Source: Ustilago trichophora
Lineage: Eukaryota; Basidiomycota; Ustilaginomycetes; Ustilaginales; Ustilaginaceae
Direction: 5' to 3'
Assembly (NCBI GenBank): GCA_900323505.1
Contig: OOIN01000047.1
Coordinates: forward strand, 620,001 to 684,000
DNA: 64,000 nt
Position numbers and translations under genes: made by a program. Below the pieces are notes generated by a model that was not told where the DNA came from, searched no databases, and was given only the letters and a program-made list of their open reading frames with translations. Of the stretch, positions 55,004-64,000 are shown one piece after another (position 1 is the first letter of the stretch; the number at the start of each line of letters is the position of its first letter).

Positions 55004-57022
55004 CTATTGATCCGCTTCGTCGTCATCATCATCGTCGTTTGTGTCTGAATTCGAGTCAAAGAATCCCACCAGCACCGCCTCATCTGGTCTGGTTTCGTCT
55101 TGCTCTTCCTGCTGCTGCTCCCTTGTGACACCGTCGTCAGTGCTTCTTCCGCCACGACCTTGGAATTCGGACGGATCCCTTCCCTTTCTTCGCTTCCTGT
55201 TGCGCTTTTGTTGCTCTACAGTCCGCTTGACCCATTCCACCTTTTCCTCGTGTGTATTGCCGTGATCTAGAGAGGACACCCGAGATGCAACAATGTCGTA
55301 GTAGACCTTCTCTGCTAGGTGGACAGCAGCATCGGTAAGACCCGAGATCGAAGTCACTGGTTGGCTGTTGCAACAATCTTGCGCGGTCAATGGCGGTGGG
55401 AAAGGGATGCCGGCTAAATTGGAATGTGACGCGTCAGCAGTCAATAAAGGAACGTCTTGACGGTACGTCATCTGAAGCAGTGGCAGAACTGTGTCAGTCG
55501 GCGAATCAGACTCGCTAGTCAAGGCGATGACTTGGTCGATGACAGGCTGGAGAGTTTCGAGAGCTGATCGTACCGTGTCTGCATCGGATGCCTCGGTCAG
55601 CACATAATAGACATCTGTACATACGAAAGAAAATGAAGAAGTAGCAACGTCTGGTCAGCACCATGCTTTCCAAGGATCAGGAGAGAAAGGAGAGGCGGCA
55701 GGTAACTTACACTGGCCTTTGGGGCACGAGAATGTGCCTTCGCCCATCATGAGTACGGTGACTGTGTTTGCGTTGCCGCCCACGGAACCCGGTGGAAAGA
55801 CAACGAGCCCAGTTTCAGGAGGATGCTCGGGTGCTTTGTGAGTGTCGGCAGTAGCATCGCCGTTGCTCGAGTCATTCGTGGACGCCTCGATGCTGGTTGG
55901 TGCAGCAAATTGGATCGGTCGATCGAGGACAAGAATGGCTCTGTGTAGTACGATCATTTCCGCTTCTGAAGCTGGTGTCTGGCTTTGATCGACGCTGTAA
56001 AGGCCCAGATCCTGCAAGGTCTCTTGACTCGACACGATATAGTCGGCTGTGATGGGTGTGTCAATGCCATCCACCTCAAACTTCCAATTAGGCCCTTTGT
56101 TGTGCTTCTTAGCCGACCTGATTCGGTGAGCAAGTATGAACATGCCTCCCTTGACTGCCGATGCACGGCAGTAGCCTTGGGCCAACTCTCCGGCGCCTCC
56201 ATACTGCCCGACCAGATACGCCGAATTGCCATACCTGCCCACACTTTGCATATGACTTTTGGCTCTCGCCATGGCCACCTCTGTCGTCTCACGCGGTGTT
56301 GCACACAGGCAGACACCGTACGCCACCGCATCGACGAGATCGGGCGGCATGTTGTGGACCTCGGCCAAGTACTCGACAAAAGGTTTTTGCGCCAAGTCCG
56401 GGTGCTCCGCGAGATTCGACTGCCAGTCTTGAGTGGCAATGTACATGAGAAGCTTCATGAGTTTGCGTTTGGCGATCAAGGAGAGTGTCTTTGTCTTGAA
56501 AATGTCCTCCTTGCTCGCAGGGACACTGGTCAAGGCCATCCTGCCAGCATTCTGGGTCGAGGCTGATGCAACGCATGTTCGCTCAAGCAAGCGGAAAGTG
56601 GCGTATGAAGAGACCTTGGAGCTGATCAAACAGTCGATGGATGGACCTGTTGCCGGCAGCAAAGTCGGTGCCAGCGAGATGGCGTAGTGTCGATCCAAAG
56701 AAGCTAGCGATTCGGGCAATCGGCAAGATTCGCCTTGATTTTGCTCGTCCGATGTGCTGTTGAAAGCTGGAAAGCAGAGCTCCACATGACTTAAGCGCTG
56801 CTTGTTCTGCTGCGAGCCACCCAGCGAATCATGATGCTTGAGGCTCTCGGACCACTTGGCCAGTTCCGAGAGGGTTAAGCTGGCCCACTGATCGGCGTAG
56901 TAATCGTTCTTGTCAATGTGGATCACCGACAAGCCAGCTGAGGCAAGTGCTGCTGACAAAATGCTTTGGGTGAGGCCTGTGCTGAAGATGGCCACATCGT
57001 AATGAGTCTGATCCAGAGACAT
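55004..57022 (-). CDS. MRS6: Rab escort protein (Mrs6/REP)
   Basis: Two exons, 55711-57022 and 55004-55614, with GTAAGT donor and CAG acceptor through a split Tyr codon; 640 residues. REP presents newly made Rab GTPases to the geranylgeranyl transferase and escorts them to membranes; it is related to Rab GDI. Evidence: the dinucleotide-fold start HYDVAIFSTGLTQSILSAAL and HIDKNDYYADQWASL, the Rab-binding region with FVEYLAEVHNMPPDLVDAVA, and GNSAYLVGQYGGAGELAQGY. Exon 2 restores GQYVYYVLTEASD. The C-terminus is basic then acidic (EWVKRTVEQQKRNRKRRK and a run of Asp). REP rather than GDI is supported by the length and divergent core (FSTGLTQ). The start at 57022 is the ATG immediately before the conserved fold. 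Confidence 0.93.
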
Positions 57023-57268
57023 GGTCGCCCCGCGTCGTGCTCGAGTCAATATGTAGGAACCAAGCCACAGTACGTTGTTGTGTCTGTGTCTGTGTCTGTG
57101 ATGCTCAAGGGCAACAAAGAACAAGAAAGGGTCCAATGCGTGAAACCTTCAACTCCGATTCCCGAGAATGCGCGTTTGGAATGTTTTCTTCTTGTTGTTC
57201 CCGTGTCTCTTCTCCTTTCAAACCGATACATACAATCTGTCAGATCGTTCAAGCTTTGACTCGTCAAG
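57023..57268. promoter_or_regulatory. Compact bidirectional promoter, MRS6 and AFG2
   Basis: Only 246 bases separate two divergent start codons. A TGTGTC/TGTCTG run lies near 57079-57101. No TATA-like element is obvious. Confidence 0.55.
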
Positions 57269-59872
57269 ATGAGCTCCACATCAGCATCTCAGACAGCGCC
57301 AGAGCCGCAGCAGGCCGGACTGGCCTCTGTTAAAGCTCGTGTCGTGGATGCGGGCACAGCTGCAAGCAGCTCTTCACGCAGCAAGGTGCTGCTTCCCGTC
57401 GACACTATTCGCTCCCTCAAGCTCCAGACGGGCGACGCAGTGCTTGTCACCACTCAACAGTCGGAAAATGTAGACTTTATCGTCGGTACCGTCTGGCCTT
57501 CTTTCGTTTTGGAAGCTGGAACCGTTCGCCTGCCCATCGCCGCTCAGCTGTCGACCAGCCTGCAGTCCGGCCACGTTGTGTCTGTCCTTGCTCTCCAGTC
57601 AACTCAGTCCAAGGCCGCACTCAGCAAACCCCCAACAGCAGCATCTGTCCAAATCTCTGTCTCAATCGAGCAGCCGGCTACCTCAGCTGCTTTTGCCAAG
57701 CTGGGCAAGTCCGATCGCCAGATGCTCGCCATTCACGCCAAGGAGTGCCTTTCCGATCTCGAATGCGTCCACCTGGGCCAACAGCTTTCAATCAGCTTCC
57801 AAGGCAATGTCTTTCACATTGTCATCTCCGCTCTGATCGACGTCAATGGGCAGCAAGGATGGAGCGTCTCACCATCCGCATCACCAACTTGCCAGAGTTC
57901 CTCGACTGGCGCATCAACACACGTGTGTTTGGTCAGTCGCACTACAGAAGTTAGCATTGCGACATCTGAATCTTCGAAGCAAAGCATCAAGAAGGGCGAC
58001 GCGGCTCTTATCACTGATGCCCCCACACAAGACCCCTACTCAAAGCTTGGAGGTCTGGACCATCAGATCGCTGAAATCAAGACTCTCATCGAGATGCCGC
58101 TCATGTCTCCGGAAATCTTCATACAGTACGGTCTCAAACCACCTAAAGGAGTCCTTCTGTACGGCCCGCCTGGAACTGGAAAGACATCGCTGGCGCGAGC
58201 CGTAGCTGCTGCCACCGGATCCTCCTATCTCACAATCAACGGCCCAGAGCTCTCGTCCGCCTTCCATGGAGAGACCGAGTCCAAGCTCCGCAACATCTTC
58301 AAGGAGGCCAGACGCAAGAGCCCTTGTATCATCATCATTGACGAGATTGATGCTCTAGCACCCAGGAGAGAAGGCGGAACTGGCGAGGGCGCCAATGCTG
58401 ATGGCGCTGGTGAGGTGGAACGTAGGGTAGTTGCCCAACTGCTCACCCTGCTCGACGGCATGGAAGAGGCTGACGATGATCAAGATGGTGTCCAGCGAGA
58501 TGATGCAGAACGGTTTGGCCAGGATGATGGCAATGATGTAGTAGCAAGGAGCAAGATCACAAAGGCACCTGCCCGTATTGTGATTCTCGCTGCAACCAAT
58601 AGGCCCAATGCTATCGATCCAGCCCTGCGTCGTCCTGGTCGTCTTGACCGCGAGATCGAGATCGGCATTCCCACCGCAGCTGCTCGAGGCGATATCATCC
58701 GCACACTCATCCGACCTGTGCCGCATGATCTCACACCAGAGCAGATTAATGACCTTGCGAACCGCACGCACGGCTACGTCGGAGCAGATCTGTCAGCGCT
58801 GATCCGCGAAGCGGGAATGCGTGCCGTCCGTCGCACTTTTGCCCGACGTCAGTCTGCTCATGATGGCCTGGAAGCCCAAATTCAATCCATATCTCTCGAG
58901 TCGGTCGAACATCAGAACTCTGGAGAAGCGGCGCTCGACAAAGTCAATGCTGGAGACTTGCAAGCGGCTCTTTCGCTGGTTCGACCTTCAGCCATGCGTG
59001 AGATCTTTCTCGAGCCACCCAAAGTGTTTTGGTCAGACATCGCTGGGTCCTCAACTCCATCCACCGGTGGCTCTAATGCCCTGTCAACCAAGTCGGTTCA
59101 GGCGCAAGTGCGCGAACTTGTCGAATGGCCCATCAAGCACGCTGCCACATTCTCGCGTCTTGGTGTCTCCCCGCCCCGGGGAGTCCTCCTCTACGGCCCT
59201 CCTGGCTGCTCTAAGACCCTTATCGCTCGCGCGCTCGCCACAGAATCCGGTCTCAACTTCCTTGCTGTAAAGGGTCCCGAGCTTTACTCAAAGTATGTCG
59301 GCGAATCGGAACGTGCCATTCGCGACACCTTCAAGAAAGCTAGAGCCGCCTCACCCAGCATCATCTTCTTTGACGAGATCGATGCGCTGTCCAGCAGTCG
59401 CGATGGCGAATCTTCTAGTGGTGACGCGTTGAACAGTCGTATCATTGCTACTTTGCTCAACGAGATGGACGGGATCGAAGCCATGTCCGACGTCATCGTG
59501 ATCGGTGCCACGAATAGGCCCCAGTCGCTCGACCCAGCGCTTTTGCGCCCCGGAAGATTCGACAGGCTCGTGTACGTGGGTCCCCCCGATCACGAAGCTC
59601 GTAAGCAGATCCTCCGCTCGAGAATGGCGAAAATGGCCGTCAAAGCGGACGCTGTTGATCTGGACAAGCTCGGACAGATGACTGATGGATGTTCGGGTGC
59701 CGAGGTTGTCTCGATCTGCCAAGAAGCCGGGTTGCTCGCAATGGACGAGGACATCAACTGCCAAGCTATCGAGCAACGGCACTTTGAAAGCGCGGCCTCT
59801 TCGGTCAAGCGACGGATTACTTCACTCATGATCATGCAGTACGAGAACTGGCGAGACACCCTGGTCGTATGA
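57269..59872 (+). CDS. AFG2: Type II AAA ATPase Afg2/Drg1 (SPATA5 family)
   Basis: Single exon of 867 residues. The N-domain (1-240) is the double-psi-barrel-like substrate domain. Two AAA modules follow: D1 Walker A GPPGTGKT at 299-306 with Walker B IIIIDEIDAL, and D2 Walker A GPPGCSKT at 643-650 with Walker B IIFFDEIDAL. The Cys-Ser variant of the D2 P-loop is typical of Afg2/SPATA5 and separates it from Cdc48. Arginine-finger regions RRPGRLDREIEIG and RPGRFDRLVYVG are present. D1 has an acidic insert after LLDGMEEAD. In yeast, Drg1 releases Rlp24 from cytoplasmic pre-60S particles, starting late 60S maturation. The C-terminus is a short helix ending DTLVV. The start is the first ATG, divergent from MRS6. 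Confidence 0.95.
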   Translation: MSSTSASQTAPEPQQAGLASVKARVVDAGTAASSSSRSKVLLPVDTIRSLKLQTGDAVLVTTQQSENVDFIVGTVWPSFVLEAGTVRLPIAAQLSTSLQSGHVVSVLALQSTQSKAALSKPPTAASVQISVSIEQPATSAAFAKLGKSDRQMLAIHAKECLSDLECVHLGQQLSISFQGNVFHIVISALIDVNGQQGWSVSPSASPTCQSSSTGASTHVCLVSRTTEVSIATSESSKQSIKKGDAALITDAPTQDPYSKLGGLDHQIAEIKTLIEMPLMSPEIFIQYGLKPPKGVLLYGPPGTGKTSLARAVAAATGSSYLTINGPELSSAFHGETESKLRNIFKEARRKSPCIIIIDEIDALAPRREGGTGEGANADGAGEVERRVVAQLLTLLDGMEEADDDQDGVQRDDAERFGQDDGNDVVARSKITKAPARIVILAATNRPNAIDPALRRPGRLDREIEIGIPTAAARGDIIRTLIRPVPHDLTPEQINDLANRTHGYVGADLSALIREAGMRAVRRTFARRQSAHDGLEAQIQSISLESVEHQNSGEAALDKVNAGDLQAALSLVRPSAMREIFLEPPKVFWSDIAGSSTPSTGGSNALSTKSVQAQVRELVEWPIKHAATFSRLGVSPPRGVLLYGPPGCSKTLIARALATESGLNFLAVKGPELYSKYVGESERAIRDTFKKARAASPSIIFFDEIDALSSSRDGESSSGDALNSRIIATLLNEMDGIEAMSDVIVIGATNRPQSLDPALLRPGRFDRLVYVGPPDHEARKQILRSRMAKMAVKADAVDLDKLGQMTDGCSGAEVVSICQEAGLLAMDEDINCQAIEQRHFESAASSVKRRITSLMIMQYENWRDTLVV

Positions 59873-60377
59873 CCACAGCCTGATGACAGGCCGCTGCCCA
59901 TCGACTGAATCAACACAGACCGAAACAGGTACGTGCGCGCCGAAGGTGTTCCAGTAAAACCGAGGACAGCACCAATGCTCGATATACTCAACACCCGTCA
60001 CATGACTGGGGACACCACCTCAGCCGCATCGGTCGCCTCCTCGGGTGAAGCGAGAAACAAAGACAAGCTTTATTGCCACCTGCGATGCATATCAAGGCTG
60101 CCGAGCTGTGGCAGCAGCGCCTGAAGCCCATCGTACATGTGTCTAGCGCGTAGAATGGGGCCCCGGTACTAACCTCGCTACATAAACACGTCGTTGCCGC
60201 TCATGACACTCTTGTTGGTCCAGACAGGTGATACAGGCAGCCTCTTTGCTGTGCTACGGAACATTCTGCGAGACAACCAGGTGGAGTATACACGTCTCGA
60301 GCGACGTTGCAATATTTTGCGTGGCCTACCAAGAGGCAAGTGAGCATCTTGCGGGGATCACTAACCTTTTGAACACA

Positions 60378-60401
60378 TACTGTACAGTACAGTACTGTAC
60401 G
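60378..60401. repeat. GTAC palindromes, copy 5 (double)
   Basis: Two overlapping perfect 12-base palindromes, TACTGTACAGTA (60378-60389) and TACAGTACTGTA (60388-60399). Confidence 0.85.
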
Positions 60402-60453
60402 GTCAAAATTTAAGTGTCGTGTTGGCTTGGGGCAGGCGGAAGCAGCTGGCTCA

Positions 60454-60509
60454 CATTCATCACATGAAGCAGTTAAGAGATCATTCATCACATGAAGCAG
60501 TTAAGAGAT
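60454..60509. repeat. Exact 28-bp tandem duplication
   Basis: Two identical 28-base units (60454-60481 and 60482-60509) beginning CATTCATCACATGAAG and ending TTAAGAGAT. Nothing else in the window has this structure. Confidence 0.97.
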
Positions 60510-60982
60510 AGAAATCTTTGGTAACACTTTTGTCCGATCAACAGCATCAGATTGGCAAGAACAAAAGCCAATGACGAGGAACCAGGTGAAGGAAACATAA
60601 AAGAGGTGAAAAACAGTGGTTTAAAGTGGGACGAGGCCGCTCAAGCGACATTGAAACCTTTGGTCAACGGCTAGAATTGCATGGCGTCGTTATCTTGCTG
60701 CTGGTGCCGGTGCCGGTGCTGGTGTAGGTGCTGGTGGTGTGCTGGACCCAATGTATCCTTCATGCAACAACAGACTGTAACATTACGGGTGGTCTCACGC
60801 AACCGTAGCAGGGCTTCACATTGAGATGCACGCAGCACGCAGCAGCGTTCCAAGTCCAAGTTCCGAGTTCCACTGTAGTTCAGACATAGTGTATGCTCTC
60901 TTCCTCCACCTTGACCTTCTTGTCTTCCATCGCAAATTCGAAGCGTTATGACATAACCAAATAGCCTCCATGTCCACGCCTC

Positions 60983-63900
60983 ATGCCTGCCAGCGATGTT
61001 GCCAACAAGGCGGCCGCAGCTGCACGATCCTCTTTTCCCAAAAAATGGACCAATCTTCAGGATTGGTTCGACGATTACAGCAGGTTTCTTCGCAAACAAG
61101 AGCAACCACCTCATCTCGCTAACAGCGACGTAGTCGAAGCCTTGGAAAAACGTTTCCGCACATTCGTCAAAGAACTCGACGATATGAGGGCCGTTTCAGG
61201 CTTCTATCAAGCTTTCGCCAACCTATCCGAGTCGGACCACCGCTTCTCCTCGACAGAAGCCATCGAGCATCTCCGACCCAAGCTCAATTCCATAATCCTC
61301 ACTCGACCATCAACCTCAACCATCGAACTCGACCTTGCTCTCTTCCTCACCTCGCTCCATCTCCCCTCGGAGCAACGTCCCTCTGCCAACATCGAGTTTG
61401 CCGCGATTACCCAGCACTTTTCGGCCCAGTTCGCTCGCCCCTTCAAAGGAAACGCACCGCTCCGCTTCCTCAGATTCGCTCTTGGCGTCCAGGCCTACTT
61501 TGATGGCAGCGCTGACCGTGATCTCTGCTTTAAAGGCACTCCCATCGTCCAATCTAGTGGCACAGGCAAAACTCGCATGGTGCTCGAGCTCGCCAACTAC
61601 GCTCCCCTCTTGTACATCTGCTTGCGCGCTCAAGGTTCTACCCCGCTCCAAGGCTTCCCGCAGAGTGACGTCAAACCTGTCAACTACTTTGTCAACTCCC
61701 TCGAAAAGCAGACGCTCAACAACAAAGGCAAGCCATCGGGAATACCAATGTACTGCTGTGATCTCCAGGTCGCTGCTTTCTTGGGCGCATGGTTCCAACA
61801 GCTTGTTAAGCAACTGGCGCCACTATCAAACGCCAAGCACAAACACGACCATCTTCTGCGCTTCATCCGCTATGGAACTCGCAATTCGACTCAAGTCTCT
61901 GACCCAACGACCCGCGACCCCACACCCCAAGCCAGTCAAGCCACGATCGACAATGTTGCACAAACCGAACAACTTCGCGACAAATTCTTCTCCAACGTCT
62001 GTGAGGCAGCTAATACCCTTCTCGACACCGCACCCGCCCCAGATGGCCTTCACAATCGTGCCATCTTCCAGTACTGCCTCGAACCTCACATCAGCTTACT
62101 TGCAGACCAACTTGGCGCCGTCAGAGACTATCTCTGTCTCCAAAAAATGTCCAGCGACGACAAAGAGTTCCTTCGGCAAAAGCCATCCATCGAGGACAAA
62201 GAGTTTCTTCGAGGCATTGTGGGAGAGAACTTGCAGCTTGACCCTCGCGAGCTTCCAATCTTTGTTGCCGTTGACGAATGCGTCCATCTAATTAGGACTT
62301 TCACCAACAAAAAGGACGATGAACATCAGCTCAACAGCCTCCGTCGCGCCTGGAACTACATCAATGAGCGAGAAAAAGAGCATACTCCTGGTACGCCGCG
62401 ATTTTGGCTCGTCTTGCTGAGCACCAACAGTGCCGCGACCATCCTCATCGAGAAGAGCGAAGCCAGAGGCTCAGATAGAGCTAAAGGCAGGGCGATAACA
62501 CCGACGTGGATGAACATGGGCTTCGACCTTATGCGCTACGATAGCGAGCCGCTTCCATGCGCTGGCGCTGCAGCCAATCTCGAGCATCTTCGATCCTACG
62601 GCCGTCCCCTGTGGGCTTCCCTCCCCGGCGTTACATTTTGGTCAGATGCTGAGCTCAAGTTGCTCAGCTCCCGGGCCTCCTACGATGATCGATGCTTCGA
62701 GTTGGGTGAATCGCCGAACGAACCAAGAATGCAGGAGCTCCATTTCGCAATCCTGGCCTCCCGCCTTGCCCTTTCCTTCTGTCCTGCCGTCAAGGGACAG
62801 CCCGACTACGTGGGGATTGCACAGGACAGGCTGGCTTCCGGCTCCGTGGACAGGCACATGAGGATCCTCAGTTCCATAGTCGACGGCTACCGCTTGAACA
62901 TCACGTCTCCTTCGGAACCAGTATTGGCCATCACGGCAGCCTTTACCATGATGGCCTTATACGAGATCAGAGCAGGCCAGAACATGGAAGCACGGGTCCA
63001 GGAACGGTACCGCAGAATTCTCGAAAGATTCCAGCTTGGTTGCCTGCCGGTGCTCAACAAACAAAACGCTCTCAAGGGAGAGATCGGCGAGCTCGTGGCC
63101 CGTATTCTCTTGATGGTGGCCTGGGATGCAGCCAAGCTGAAGCTCCTGAAATCTGCTCAAGGAGATGGCAGACATCAGACCGTCCCATCTCGAGCTAACA
63201 GCAACGACATGGTAAGGAGCTCAGCCGGGGCAAGTTCATCATCGACATCGTTGCCAGCGTTGACGCAACCTCCTCTCCACAGCCAACGCTCTCAACAGTT
63301 CCACAGCCCACTAAGACTGCAAGACTTGCTTGATCAAGTGTTCACCCTCAGCCGCCAAGATCAGCGACTGGTAGACGAGAGGTTGGATTGGGTTCGCTCT
63401 CAACTTCCTAAAGTCCACCCACAATCCGGCACTACTAATGGACGAGTTGAACTTTGGACTAACTTTACTCATTTCGACGAAGCCAAGTACGACGTGCGTG
63501 ACATATCAACCGATTTCCTCTGGTATTGCTGGAAGCGCGGCGCAGCCATTCAGACAACCCATAATCAGTTTGGCATCGATGGTATCATTCCTGTCTTTGT
63601 CGGCGATCTGGATCACGCTTTTGCCAAAGAAAAGCCACCGCATTCGAGCGTCGAAGCCTTCAAACCTGCCGAGTCGGCCGCTGCTTGCCACATGACTTAC
63701 ATTGCCTGGCAAGTCAAGAATCGGAACGAAGGGTTCTCAACTTCGGATCCAATGGACAACTTACGTGGGCCAAAGATCACGACGTGCGGCCCACCTCCCA
63801 TCACCGAAAAGGGCGTGCTCACCATTTGGATGGAACCCGGCACAGAAGCTGAGCTGCGACAGAGCCACAGTCCAAAGAAGAAGACCAAGGTCGAGAAATG

Positions 63901-64000
63901 GAAGCCGCCTCCGCCACCAAAAGGGGTAAAAGGTGCAGAAGAGGCGCGCCTCGGTCGCAAACGAGGGATCGAGTACGTCGATGAGACAGTTCGAGAGCGA
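60983..64000 (+). CDS. Large P-loop NTPase fused to a PD-(D/E)XK-like nuclease module (3' end outside window)
   Basis: One uninterrupted frame of 1006 codons from ATG at 60983 to the right edge, without a stop. The N-terminal 180 residues are helical with no known domain. A P-loop follows (SSGTGKT, 191-197), then LLYICLRAQGS, a Walker B FVAVDE with Asp431-Glu432, and a sensor-like LLSTN (478-482). This order (QSSGTGKT, then an LR-containing strand) is that of a large, poorly described basidiomycete NTPase family, which also resembles Crinkler-type NTPases. After a Ser-rich linker (about 735-755) a second module carries FGIDGIIPVF (Asp866) and YIAWQVKNR (Gln910, Lys912), the D...QxK pattern of PD-(D/E)XK nucleases. 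A basic PKKKTK (964-969) could be a nuclear signal. The function is not known; a conflict, defence or transposon-linked role is inferred. Confidence 0.8.
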   Translation, partial: MPASDVANKAAAAARSSFPKKWTNLQDWFDDYSRFLRKQEQPPHLANSDVVEALEKRFRTFVKELDDMRAVSGFYQAFANLSESDHRFSSTEAIEHLRPKLNSIILTRPSTSTIELDLALFLTSLHLPSEQRPSANIEFAAITQHFSAQFARPFKGNAPLRFLRFALGVQAYFDGSADRDLCFKGTPIVQSSGTGKTRMVLELANYAPLLYICLRAQGSTPLQGFPQSDVKPVNYFVNSLEKQTLNNKGKPSGIPMYCCDLQVAAFLGAWFQQLVKQLAPLSNAKHKHDHLLRFIRYGTRNSTQVSDPTTRDPTPQASQATIDNVAQTEQLRDKFFSNVCEAANTLLDTAPAPDGLHNRAIFQYCLEPHISLLADQLGAVRDYLCLQKMSSDDKEFLRQKPSIEDKEFLRGIVGENLQLDPRELPIFVAVDECVHLIRTFTNKKDDEHQLNSLRRAWNYINEREKEHTPGTPRFWLVLLSTNSAATILIEKSEARGSDRAKGRAITPTWMNMGFDLMRYDSEPLPCAGAAANLEHLRSYGRPLWASLPGVTFWSDAELKLLSSRASYDDRCFELGESPNEPRMQELHFAILASRLALSFCPAVKGQPDYVGIAQDRLASGSVDRHMRILSSIVDGYRLNITSPSEPVLAITAAFTMMALYEIRAGQNMEARVQERYRRILERFQLGCLPVLNKQNALKGEIGELVARILLMVAWDAAKLKLLKSAQGDGRHQTVPSRANSNDMVRSSAGASSSSTSLPALTQPPLHSQRSQQFHSPLRLQDLLDQVFTLSRQDQRLVDERLDWVRSQLPKVHPQSGTTNGRVELWTNFTHFDEAKYDVRDISTDFLWYCWKRGAAIQTTHNQFGIDGIIPVFVGDLDHAFAKEKPPHSSVEAFKPAESAAACHMTYIAWQVKNRNEGFSTSDPMDNLRGPKITTCGPPPITEKGVLTIWMEPGTEAELRQSHSPKKKTKVEKWKPPPPPKGVKGAEEARLGRKRGIEYVDETVRER

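Larger units (their letters stand above)
59873..60982. other. Intergenic between AFG2 and the NTPase-nuclease gene
   Basis: 1110 bases without a recognised gene. It holds two adjoining GTAC palindromes (60378-60401), an exact 28-bp tandem duplication (60454-60509) and a GGTGCC/GGTGCTG run near 60701-60740. Small open frames have no support. Confidence 0.55.

Overview
The window is nuclear DNA of a fungus. Marker proteins include a DASH-complex subunit, Kre6-type glucan synthesis protein, Met10-type sulfite reductase subunit, a Zn(II)2Cys6 factor, a fungal Siw14/Oca-type phosphatase and ATG12. Genes are compact, mostly intron-poor, with introns opening GTAAGT or GTACGT, and proteins are rich in Ser, Ala and acidic low-complexity runs. 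This points to a basidiomycete, most likely a smut-type (Ustilaginomycotina) yeast or plant associate. The lineage is an inference from style, since no sequence search was possible.

Layout. 0-10 kb: the 3' end of an alpha/beta hydrolase, kinetochore subunit DAD3, an acidic nuclear-looking protein, an SDR oxidoreductase with a mitochondrial-type leader, an OHCU decarboxylase (urate breakdown) with a long tail, prefoldin subunit 3 and a Siw14-like phosphatase. 10-25 kb: a leucine-rich-repeat-like protein, an annexin, vacuolar-type alkaline phosphatase, ribosomal protein L7 (with a predicted intronic box C/D snoRNA), ATG12 and MET10. 25-34 kb: two large single-pass membrane proteins of matching design, each behind about 2 kb of non-coding sequence. 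34-38 kb: a divergent pair of AT-hook proteins that I interpret as CENP-Q (Okp1/Fta7) and CENP-U (Ame1/Mis17), the two halves of one inner-kinetochore heterodimer. 38-52 kb: cytosolic acetoacetyl-CoA thiolase ERG10, a C2H2 factor, KRE6 and a Zn(II)2Cys6 factor. 53-60 kb: LCP5/neuroguidin, Rab escort protein MRS6 and the AAA ATPase AFG2. 61-64 kb: a very large open gene running off the window, combining a P-loop NTPase with a C-terminal motif set like a PD-(D/E)XK nuclease.

Functional groupings. Three genes serve chromosome segregation (DAD3, CENP-Q, CENP-U), and both of their upstream regions carry a perfect ACGCGT box. Four features serve ribosome production (RPL7, its snoRNA, LCP5, AFG2). 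KRE6 serves the cell wall, and MRS6 and ATG12 serve membrane traffic and autophagy.

The strongest candidates for something new are the NTPase-nuclease fusion at the right edge, the divergent CENP-Q/CENP-U locus, the RPL7-intron snoRNA and the paired single-pass membrane proteins. No tRNA, rRNA, transposon or CRISPR array was recognised. Gaps between genes hold microsatellites, a recurrent GTAC-type palindrome and one exact 28-bp tandem duplication.
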